Below are positions 1-6,175 of a stretch of DNA of 30,276 nt, one piece after another. The translations under genes were made by a program, and so were the position numbers. Below the pieces are notes generated by a model that did not search any database, was not told the origin of the DNA, and worked only from the letters and a program-made list of their open reading frames with translations. Every line of letters starts with the position of its first letter. Position 1 is the stretch's first letter. The DNA comes from Caryophanales bacterium UBA2298 (lineage in GTDB: Bacteria > Bacillota_I > Bacilli_A > Izemoplasmatales > Hujiaoplasmataceae): contig DDWA01000020.1 of the NCBI GenBank assembly GCA_002345425.1, forward strand, positions 1 to 30,276, given 5' to 3'.

Positions 1-17
1 ACAATTTCCTAAGAAAT

Positions 18-45
18 AAAAAAAATCGTCCTTAAAAAAGGACGA
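18..45 (-). terminator. T-box intrinsic terminator
   Basis: TCGTCCTT pairs with AAGGACGA across a four-T loop and is followed by eight T on the minus strand. It is the terminator half of the T-box switch; the T-box sequence just upstream would form the competing antiterminator when uncharged tRNA binds. Confidence 0.85.
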
Positions 46-263
46 ATTATTCCGTGGTACCACCTTTGTTCTAGATAAATCTAGCACTCTAAACCTTTAA
101 CGCAGGCGAAACGGATTAAACTACTACTATTTCATCTAATCTACTCCATGGCTACCTTCTTCATCTTTATGAGGTAAACTTACACCAAACGTTTACTCGC
201 TTTTTTTCTCAGGATGAGTACTCTTCCACTTCTCTGTATTTTCATTGTATTTTACCAAAGTTT
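18..263 (-). promoter_or_regulatory. T-box leader (tRNA-sensing) for a gene off the left edge
   Basis: The conserved T-box core AAAGGTGGTACCACGG lies at 67-52. It is preceded by a stem III-like hairpin (CTAGAT/ATCTAG, around 71-84) and followed by the terminator at 45-18. Upstream, GAGTAAAC and GTTTACCTC form the distal stem I arm around the loop at about 190-180, and an AGTA element sits near 220. Stem I therefore starts inside the 3' end of the methyltransferase gene. By analogy with the ileS leader in this window (specifier, one purine, then CC pairing with GG), the specifier would be GTA (Val); GGT (Gly) is the alternative. An AGGAAA ribosome binding site at 10-5 shows that the regulated gene, probably an aminoacyl-tRNA synthetase, begins just past the edge. 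The 5' end is inferred from the promoter. Confidence 0.85.
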
Positions 264-921
264 CTTCATATTGTAAAGCGTTTTGGTACAATTTTTCAAC
301 AATTATTAAACCAGTGTACTGATTTATCTCCATAAAGCTTAAATCATAGTTATCTTCAATACGGTCTAAAATATCTTCATAAACATGATAATACAAATCT
401 AAATGATTATCTTGAAGATGATCTTTTATGAAATTTTCTTTTTTTTCTTGGCTATAAAACATGACGTCCCCAATTAGCAACTTGCCGAAAGGGGCTAGAT
501 GATTACGGAAAAGATCAATAAAATATAAAATGAATTCAAAATCAAAATGCATAAAAACATAAGACACAACGATGAAATCAAATTTTTCATCTTCTAAATC
601 ATATGGTAAACCTTTTTTGAGATTGTGATTAATAATATTGGCTTCAGGAACTCTAAGTTTCGCAATTTCAATCATCGCTTCACAGTTATCAATTCCCGTC
701 AGTTCAATGTGGCTGGGATTGATTTTTTCATATAGAGAAGCTGTACCTATACCGATATCCAATACTTTTTTCTTATTTGTATCATTTGTATCCATGATGT
801 ATTCAGCAATAATGTCATGAACTAAATTATGCTCTGAATAAGGAAAACGAAAGTTTTCAATGTCCTCTGCAACTAAATAATCAAATTTTTTTGCTAAATC
901 ATCATAAATTTTGTTACTCAT
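193..921 (-). CDS. class I SAM-dependent methyltransferase, substrate unknown
   Basis: A predicted cytoplasmic methyltransferase of 242 aa. Motif I (VLDIGIGTA, about residues 54-62) is the glycine-rich SAM-binding loop, followed by an acidic strand end (LTGIDNCEAM) and the motif IV region (FDFIVVSYVFMHF), as in Rossmann-fold methyltransferases of the YrrT/UbiE-like type. The substrate cannot be read from the sequence. I chose the ATG at 921: GAGGAAA lies five bases upstream and the ATG overlaps the engB stop codon (ATGAGTAA). A TTG at 933 is in frame but has no ribosome binding site. It is co-transcribed with engB and translationally coupled to it. Its last 70 or so bases also carry the start of the downstream T-box leader. 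Confidence 0.8.
   Translation of the reverse strand: MSNKIYDDLAKKFDYLVAEDIENFRFPYSEHNLVHDIIAEYIMDTNDTNKKKVLDIGIGTASLYEKINPSHIELTGIDNCEAMIEIAKLRVPEANIINHNLKKGLPYDLEDEKFDFIVVSYVFMHFDFEFILYFIDLFRNHLAPFGKLLIGDVMFYSQEKKENFIKDHLQDNHLDLYYHVYEDILDRIEDNYDLSFMEINQYTGLIIVEKLYQNALQYEETLVKYNENTEKWKSTHPEKKSE
270..299 (-). promoter_or_regulatory. promoter inside the methyltransferase gene, driving the T-box leader
   Basis: TTGAAA at 299-294, an 18-nt spacer and TACAAT at 275-270 on the minus strand. The predicted start near 263 gives a leader of about 245 nt, normal for a T-box. Both hexamers lie within coding sequence. Confidence 0.5.
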
Positions 922-1507
922 AAGTTTCCTCAACTACCTTTTCCAAATAATTCCAAACCTCTGTCTGGTTTTCTTTCGTCTTGGTTGAATAAGTAATAAT
1001 ATAGTCGAATTCATTTGTTTTTAAAACTTTTTTTATCTCTTTTACTTGGTTTATCTTTTGATTGTTTGATAACTTGTCTGACTTAGTTAAAACTAGCATA
1101 ACTTTAAAGCCCATCGCCTTAAAATAATCGTACATCAATAAATCATCATCATTTGGTAGTCTTCTTATATCAAGCAAAAGGACTCCAAGTTTTATTAAAG
1201 GATTTTGTAAATATTCATCAATCATATCAGCAAACTTCATAATTTCTTGTTTACTGGCATTGGCATAACCATAACCAGGTATGTCGACAAAATAAAATTT
1301 ATCATTGATTAAAAAGAAATTTATCAACCTTGTTTTTCCAGGTGTTTGGCTTACTCTGGCAATATTTTTAACATTTAGCAATGAGTTGATGAATGATGAT
1401 TTGCCAACATTAGATTTACCGGCAAAGACAACATGAGGTAGGTTATCTTTTGGATAATCCTCTTGTTTGACGGCAGAGATTATAAATTTTACACTTTTAA
1501 GAATCAT
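914..1507 (-). CDS. engB: ribosome biogenesis GTP-binding protein EngB/YsxC
   Basis: A small TRAFAC-class GTPase needed for assembly of the large ribosomal subunit. All five G motifs are visible: P-loop GKSNVGKSS (about residues 30-38), G2 within TPGKTRLINFF, G3 DIPGYGYA, G4 TKSDK and a G5-like YSTKTK. The length (197 aa) is normal for the family. The start is the ATG at 1507, which has GGTGA five bases upstream; an in-frame TTG at 1519 lacks a site. The gene has its own promoter at 1530-1558, right after the M16 peptidase gene, and overlaps the following methyltransferase. In Bacillus it follows lon; here its partner genes are different. Confidence 0.95.
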   Translation of the reverse strand: MILKSVKFIISAVKQEDYPKDNLPHVVFAGKSNVGKSSFINSLLNVKNIARVSQTPGKTRLINFFLINDKFYFVDIPGYGYANASKQEIMKFADMIDEYLQNPLIKLGVLLLDIRRLPNDDDLLMYDYFKAMGFKVMLVLTKSDKLSNNQKINQVKEIKKVLKTNEFDYIITYSTKTKENQTEVWNYLEKVVEETYE

Positions 1508-1529
1508 ATGTTTCACCAACTTAGGATTA

Positions 1530-1558
1530 ATTATATCATTAATTTATTTTCTTGTTAA
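1530..1558 (-). promoter_or_regulatory. promoter of engB
   Basis: TTAACA at 1558-1553, a 17-nt spacer, and TATAAT at 1535-1530 with an extended TG (TGATATAAT). It lies between the stop of the M16 gene and engB. Confidence 0.75.
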
Positions 1559-1560
1559 GA

Positions 1561-2826
1561 CTATTGCAAATACTCGACAAGATAAATATTATTTTTAGTA
1601 AAGATTTCTTGATAAAATTTAAAATCATCAAACGTAATGTTTTTCGATTTTTCGACAAAACTGTAAATATCAATATTATCATTAAGTAGTTTTTTGATTA
1701 GAAGGTGCGACTGTTTTACATCGTCAAAAGCTTTGATCGAACGACCTATTTCAGCTCTTTTATAAGCTTTGAAAATTTCTTCCTCAAAGGTGAGATTTGG
1801 CAAATCTTCTAAAAGTTCCTTGATTGTCTTAATAAATAATTTTGCCTTCTGCGTTTCAACTGAAATATTGAAAAAACCATAATCATCTTCTATTACAGGT
1901 GATGCGGAAAAACTGAAGTTATAAAGTTTTTTCTTCTTTAATACTTTATATAATTTAGAAGATGGGCTGAATATCATTGAAAAGAAAGGATTTGTCACAA
2001 TATTATGTTCTAGTTCTGTTCTGTTGAATAAAAATTCAGGAATTTTTATTCCTATTTCAATTATATTGGTGTCCAATTTTTTATTAATTTTAGTGAAATG
2101 ATGTCTGCCTTTATCCGTTATATTAGCTTCTCGAGTTACTGGAGTATATTCACTCCAAGTTTTTGTGACAAATTGATGCAATTTTAAATTTTCAATTACA
2201 GTTTCCGGGTTGACATTTCCAGTTACCAGTAAAATCATATTTTCAGGATGATAAAAATGATCTGTCGCCTGTTTTAAAATATCCTTGTTGATAGTTTTAA
2301 TCGTTTTCTTACTACCACCGATGTCTTCATAAATTGATTCATCTTTATACATCAATTTTAAAAGTGATTTATAAGCTTTTATCTCATCTGAATCATCACT
2401 CATTGATAATTCTTGAGAGATAATTTTAAGTTCTTTCTGAATAGAGGTTTCATTAAAATTATAATCGACGAAATTATCTAACAACTTATTCAATAATTCC
2501 AAAAAATTATCTTGTGTTGAAAAATAATATGATGTCAATCTTCTTGAAGTATAAGCGTTTATGTCGGCGTTATTTTTTATGAAAAAATCGCTTAAAGTGT
2601 TACCGTTATTTTCGAACAACATATGTTCCAGAAAATGCGCAGTTCCTTGAGGGAGGTTGATTAACTGATTATTTCGATAATATTTAAAATCTCTACCACC
2701 AAAATTCACCTGTAAAGAGGCGAATGTTTGAACAAATTTAGTTTTAGGATGGATATAAACAGTTAAACCATTTTCAAGTTTTTCTTGATAAATGATTTCG
2801 TCTTTCAGTATATATTTCTTCTCCAT
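1561..2826 (-). CDS. M16-family zinc metallopeptidase, catalytic member (YmfH-like)
   Basis: A pitrilysin/insulinase-family peptidase of 421 aa. The inverted zinc motif HxxEH is seen as HFLEH (residues 64-68), and QELSM (Glu139) fits the downstream third zinc ligand. The C-terminal half is the usual non-catalytic M16C-like domain. There is no signal peptide or membrane segment, so it should act in the cytoplasm. It lies 3 bp after a second M16 gene that lacks the motif, and its GAGGAA site is inside the end of that gene. This matches the paired active/inactive arrangement of Bacillus ymfF/ymfH and of the mitochondrial processing peptidase. The substrate is unknown; maturation or degradation of a small peptide is the family-based guess. 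Confidence 0.88.
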   Translation of the reverse strand: MEKKYILKDEIIYQEKLENGLTVYIHPKTKFVQTFASLQVNFGGRDFKYYRNNQLINLPQGTAHFLEHMLFENNGNTLSDFFIKNNADINAYTSRRLTSYYFSTQDNFLELLNKLLDNFVDYNFNETSIQKELKIISQELSMSDDSDEIKAYKSLLKLMYKDESIYEDIGGSKKTIKTINKDILKQATDHFYHPENMILLVTGNVNPETVIENLKLHQFVTKTWSEYTPVTREANITDKGRHHFTKINKKLDTNIIEIGIKIPEFLFNRTELEHNIVTNPFFSMIFSPSSKLYKVLKKKKLYNFSFSASPVIEDDYGFFNISVETQKAKLFIKTIKELLEDLPNLTFEEEIFKAYKRAEIGRSIKAFDDVKQSHLLIKKLLNDNIDIYSFVEKSKNITFDDFKFYQEIFTKNNIYLVEYLQ

Positions 2827-2829
2827 TAA

Positions 2830-4098
2830 TTATTCCTCATTAGTGTAAACGTAGGTTGTATCGATTTTGATATTTTGAATCAAATTGATAACTTCTTCTT
2901 TCTTGATATCTCTTATTTCTTGTTTACGCAATTCTAAATCAAAAACACTCTTATATCTCAGATAGCCGATAATATTGTGAAGCAGCAATTTTGTTTGTGA
3001 ATCTAGAGCTGAATCTAATCTTTTTATTAAATTCTGTTTAGCTTGATTGAATAGTTCATCATCGATATCGCCGTTTTGACAATCTTGAAGTTGTTTAGCT
3101 ACTTCATCTATTGCTTTTTGTGTTTGTTCTTTATTAGTTTCTAAATTAACAAAAAACAGATTACTATCTTCATTATATCTTGAATAGACGTAATATGATA
3201 GTTGAAGTTTCTCTCTTATATTAGCAAATAATTTGGCTTTTTCAAAGCCACCGAACAATTCATCAAACAAAGACATTATAAGTGCATTTTTCTTATTGTA
3301 ATCAAAGTTAAGATAGTAACCGATGAATACTCTGGTTTGACCGTTGGAACTTTTTTCAATTACTTCATTGATATTGGTCGAAGAAACAAATTCCGATTTA
3401 TAGTCAAAACTTAAGTCTGTTTTCGATACTAAAAAACTTAATTTTTCTTGAATTAACTGATCCATTAAAGTAAAATCAAAATCACCGGCAATAAAAATCT
3501 GTAATTTATCTTCGCTAATCATTTTTTGATAGCAATCACTGACTGTTTTATTTGAAACTTGGTTCAAATAACGCATTTCTGGAAAGATTGCAATCCGGTC
3601 TTGATTGTTGCGAGTGTATTCTCTCATGAACTGATAATATGTATAAGCATTTTTGTTTTGTTTGATACTCAACATTAATTCTTCGGTTTGGATAAGCAGT
3701 TCATTAACGCTTTTTTTCGGTATTAAACATTTATGTAATTTTGGTCGGTAGATAATTTCTAATAAAAGGTCTAAACTTAGAGAAAAAATATTTGATTCAT
3801 CTAGATATTTATCATTGATGGTTCTAATCATAAATGTTGTGATGCTGACATTGCCGACGGTATGGAAATTACAGGTTTTATCTAAACCATATAAATTATC
3901 ACATGCTAAACTCATTTTTTCAGGATTGTTATATTTATGAGTCGATTCCATTAATATTTCCGAGAGAAAATTTCTTTCATTTATTTCTTGAGGATTGAGT
4001 TCATTAGTAAAAACAAAAGCCACATCAATGGTTTTAAATTTGGTATTAGGCATATAATAAAGTTCTAAATTATTGATATTTCTTTTGACTATTTTCAT
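2830..4098 (-). CDS. M16-family peptidase-like protein, non-catalytic partner (YmfF-like)
   Basis: A 422-aa protein with M16 fold features (for example the ELFGGFEKAKLFANIREKL segment typical of the C-terminal half) but no HxxEH. The matching N-terminal region reads FLSEILMESTHKY, so the zinc site is lost. It probably pairs with the downstream active subunit to form the closed chamber seen in two-subunit M16 enzymes. The start ATG at 4098 has a strong GAGGTGA site. That site begins directly after the T-run of the deoD terminator, leaving no room for a promoter between them, so expression must come from read-through of the deo operon or from a promoter inside deoD that I could not identify. 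Confidence 0.82.
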   Translation of the reverse strand: MKIVKRNINNLELYYMPNTKFKTIDVAFVFTNELNPQEINERNFLSEILMESTHKYNNPEKMSLACDNLYGLDKTCNFHTVGNVSITTFMIRTINDKYLDESNIFSLSLDLLLEIIYRPKLHKCLIPKKSVNELLIQTEELMLSIKQNKNAYTYYQFMREYTRNNQDRIAIFPEMRYLNQVSNKTVSDCYQKMISEDKLQIFIAGDFDFTLMDQLIQEKLSFLVSKTDLSFDYKSEFVSSTNINEVIEKSSNGQTRVFIGYYLNFDYNKKNALIMSLFDELFGGFEKAKLFANIREKLQLSYYVYSRYNEDSNLFFVNLETNKEQTQKAIDEVAKQLQDCQNGDIDDELFNQAKQNLIKRLDSALDSQTKLLLHNIIGYLRYKSVFDLELRKQEIRDIKKEEVINLIQNIKIDTTYVYTNEE

Positions 4099-4108
4099 GT
4101 TTCACCTC

Positions 4109-4136
4109 AAAAAAAAGGTTTTTGATAAACCTTTTT
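4109..4136 (-). terminator. intrinsic terminator after deoD
   Basis: AAAAGGTTT pairs with AAACCTTTT across a short ATCAA loop and is followed by T residues to 4109. It overlaps the deoD stop codon. GGTTT/AAACC is a weak core, so read-through into the M16 genes is possible. Confidence 0.7.
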
Positions 4137-4842
4137 ATTCTGCCATTTCTAAAGCGATTTTCATCATATTTGTAAATGCTGTTTGTCTTTCTTCTGGTGT
4201 TGTGCTTTCGCTGGTAACTAAAGAATCAGATACCGTTAAGAGACAAGCTGCTTGTTTGTTAGTAACATTAGCATTATGGAATAATGCGAATGATTCCATT
4301 TCTACTCCTAAAAGATTTTTTTCTTTAGCAAGTACTAGTACATCATCTGGAAATTCATGATAAAAAACATCACTTGAATGAATTTTCCCTTTGACTAGTG
4401 GAATATTTAATTCTTTAGCAATATTTTCTAGTTTTATATTAACTTTTATTGAAGCTTGTAATGTATCCTTTTGGCATTTACCCTGAGCAAAAGCAAAACT
4501 TGATTCTGAATATGCTTCTGTTACTAAAATAGTATCATATATTTTTAATTCTTTGGTATAAACACCGCATGAACCAATTCTAATAATTGTGTTAACATCA
4601 TAAAATTTAAACAATTCATATGAATAAATACCAATAGAAGGCATACCCATTCCAGAACCCATAACCGAGATTTTTCTTCCTTTGTAAGTTCCAGTATAGC
4701 CAAACATGTTTCTTACAGAATTGAATTGTTTGACATCTTCTAAAAAAGTATCAGCGATATATTTAGCTCTTAATGGATCCCCGGGCATTAATACGGTTTT
4801 AGCGATTTCATTTATTTGTGCATTTATATGTGGAGTAGGCAT
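4135..4842 (-). CDS. deoD: purine-nucleoside phosphorylase, DeoD type
   Basis: It cleaves purine (deoxy)ribonucleosides with phosphate to base plus (deoxy)ribose 1-phosphate. The 235-aa length and the N-terminus MPTPHINA are typical of the hexameric DeoD (NP-I) family. Visible are the phosphate-binding MPGDPLRAKYIA segment, GSGMGMPS, the EMESFALF sugar/metal-contact motif, and the catalytic Asp in VSDSL followed by the Arg of EERQTAF. Deoxyribose 1-phosphate made here would be converted by DeoB (26937-28115) to deoxyribose 5-phosphate and split by DeoC. It sits 3 bp after a small membrane-protein gene in the same operon as deoC. Confidence 0.96.
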   Translation of the reverse strand: MPTPHINAQINEIAKTVLMPGDPLRAKYIADTFLEDVKQFNSVRNMFGYTGTYKGRKISVMGSGMGMPSIGIYSYELFKFYDVNTIIRIGSCGVYTKELKIYDTILVTEAYSESSFAFAQGKCQKDTLQASIKVNIKLENIAKELNIPLVKGKIHSSDVFYHEFPDDVLVLAKEKNLLGVEMESFALFHNANVTNKQAACLLTVSDSLVTSESTTPEERQTAFTNMMKIALEMAE

Positions 4843-4845
4843 AGG

Positions 4846-5418
4846 TTATTCTCCTTTTACTCTTTGATTGATTTTATTAATTACTTCAGGAATATTAACA
4901 ATCGAGAAACGATAATCTGTATCCATCAAGAAACTTTCAAATAGGTAGACTTTTCCATCTTTGTCAAGATGACTTAAAGAGATGGTAAAATCACGTCCGT
5001 AATTGACTGTTATACTTTCCTGTCTATCTTTTTTAGAACTTGATTGTTTAAAGGCTTCAAGATACATATCTTCGCCTTTAAAGTAAATTGCCGTCTTTTT
5101 CAAAAAATATCCTTGATAGTTTTTTTCTAAAACGGGAATATATAAATCAATGCTTGGATCTTTATCTTTTAAAAAATCATAGAATCGGTCCAAAGTTTTC
5201 AAAGAATATCTGGCAATCGAAAAATCACGAACAAAACTATAGAGAATTGCTAGGACAACAACAAAAATAGTATTGTACCAATCAAGCATATTCAGTATTA
5301 AAAGAATTAATATTACTACAGTTGTAGAAACGGAAAAATAAAGGACAAAACGCACTAAATTAAATTTTTTGATTAAGTTTTTAGATACAGTAAATACTTG
5401 TTCTTGTAAATTATTCAT
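4846..5418 (-). CDS. unknown two-helix membrane protein in the deo operon
   Basis: I do not recognise this 190-aa protein. Two hydrophobic segments (about residues 22-44 and 50-66) form a likely hairpin in the membrane, followed by a charged soluble domain of about 120 residues rich in aromatic residues and lysine. No catalytic motif is evident. Its ATG shares one base with the deoC stop (TAATG) and deoD follows after 3 bp, so it is translated in step with both nucleoside-catabolism genes. A link to nucleoside uptake or membrane anchoring is only suggested by context; with two helices it is too small to be a known nucleoside transporter. Confidence 0.75.
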   Translation of the reverse strand: MNNLQEQVFTVSKNLIKKFNLVRFVLYFSVSTTVVILILLILNMLDWYNTIFVVVLAILYSFVRDFSIARYSLKTLDRFYDFLKDKDPSIDLYIPVLEKNYQGYFLKKTAIYFKGEDMYLEAFKQSSSKKDRQESITVNYGRDFTISLSHLDKDGKVYLFESFLMDTDYRFSIVNIPEVINKINQRVKGE

Positions 5419-6074
5419 TAGTAGCCCGTACCTTCTTCATCATTCATTAAACTAACGCCATTAGAAGTTCCAATTCTTGTTGCGCCAGCATTAACCATGG
5501 CATCTAAATCTTCTTTGGTTCTCACGCCACCGGCAGCTTTCACTTCTTTACCGTTGACATTATCCTTCATGATTTTAACTGCTTTTTTTGTTGCACCAGA
5601 AGTTCCAAAACCAGTGGATGTCTTAATGAATTTAGCTTCTGTTTTACCAACAATTTCACTGACTTTCTTTATTTCTTCATCATCTAAATAACAAATTTCC
5701 ACAATTACCTTAACAGTTTTCCCCATTGCAGCTTTGCAAACTTGATTTATTTCTTTTTCAATATAATCATAATCCTTATCTTTAAATTTACCGATATTGA
5801 TAACCATATCGATTTCATCAGCGCCATTGCTGATGGCATTTAAAGTTTCAAAAACTTTTGTTTCTACTGTATTGGCACCTAAAGGAAAACCAATAACAGT
5901 ACAGGTTAAAACCTCTGTTCCTTGTAATTGTTCGCTACAATATTTAACGTGTGTGGGATTAACACAAACACTCTTGAAATTATGTTCTTTTGCTTCTTGT
6001 AACAACTTATCAATATCCTTTTTAGTTCCAAAAGCCTTTAGATAAGTATGGTCGATTAATTTATTTATATTCAT
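5418..6074 (-). CDS. deoC: deoxyribose-phosphate aldolase
   Basis: It splits 2-deoxyribose 5-phosphate into acetaldehyde and glyceraldehyde 3-phosphate. Class I aldolase signatures are present: IDHTYLKAF at the N-terminus, the aspartate of EIDMVINIG, the Schiff-base lysine in FIKTSTGF, and KAAGGVRT with the second conserved lysine. At 218 aa it is of normal length for the Gram-positive form. AGGAGG lies just upstream of the ATG at 6074. It is the first gene of the operon deoC-membrane protein-deoD and has a consensus promoter with repeats that may bind a deoxyribose-responsive repressor. Confidence 0.96.
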   Translation of the reverse strand: MNINKLIDHTYLKAFGTKKDIDKLLQEAKEHNFKSVCVNPTHVKYCSEQLQGTEVLTCTVIGFPLGANTVETKVFETLNAISNGADEIDMVINIGKFKDKDYDYIEKEINQVCKAAMGKTVKVIVEICYLDDEEIKKVSEIVGKTEAKFIKTSTGFGTSGATKKAVKIMKDNVNGKEVKAAGGVRTKEDLDAMVNAGATRIGTSNGVSLMNDEEGTGY

Positions 6075-6100
6075 ACTAAACCTCCTAGTTTCTTACGTCA

Positions 6101-6129
6101 ATTATACAATGATTTATTCTTAGTGTCAA
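6101..6129 (-). promoter_or_regulatory. promoter of the deo operon
   Basis: TTGACA at 6129-6124, a 17-nt spacer and TATAAT at 6106-6101: a full match to the housekeeping consensus. The start should be near 6094, followed by the AGGAGG of deoC. Confidence 0.85.
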
Positions 6130-6147
6130 TTAAACTTCAATGTTGAA
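6125..6147 (-). promoter_or_regulatory. candidate operator repeats at the deo promoter
   Basis: On the minus strand TTCAA-CA-TTGAA (6147-6136) is an inverted repeat. ATTGA recurs as a direct repeat 11 bp apart (from 6141 and from 6130, the latter over the -35 box) and again as ATTGAC at 6102-6097. From memory, Bacillus DeoR uses ATTGAA/TTCAAT-type half-sites, so this is a reasonable operator candidate. No regulator gene is in the window. Confidence 0.35.
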
Positions 6148-6171
6148 ATAAGCCGAACAATCGGCTTATTT
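6146..6171 (-). terminator. terminator hairpin after ileS
   Basis: AAATAAGCCGA and TCGGCTTATTT form an 11-bp stem with a TTGT loop, starting 5 bp after the ileS stop. The T-run is only the TTATTT end of the stem, so efficiency is uncertain. Confidence 0.65.
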
Positions 6172-6175
6172 GCTA

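Noticed and set aside
933..1519. Longer starts for the methyltransferase (TTG 933) and engB (TTG 1519)
   Set aside because: Neither has a ribosome binding site, while the internal ATG codons at 921 and 1507 do.
5497..6045. Plus-strand open frames opposite deoC
   Set aside because: Antisense shadows of a clear enzyme gene; no promoter or binding site and a non-protein-like composition.
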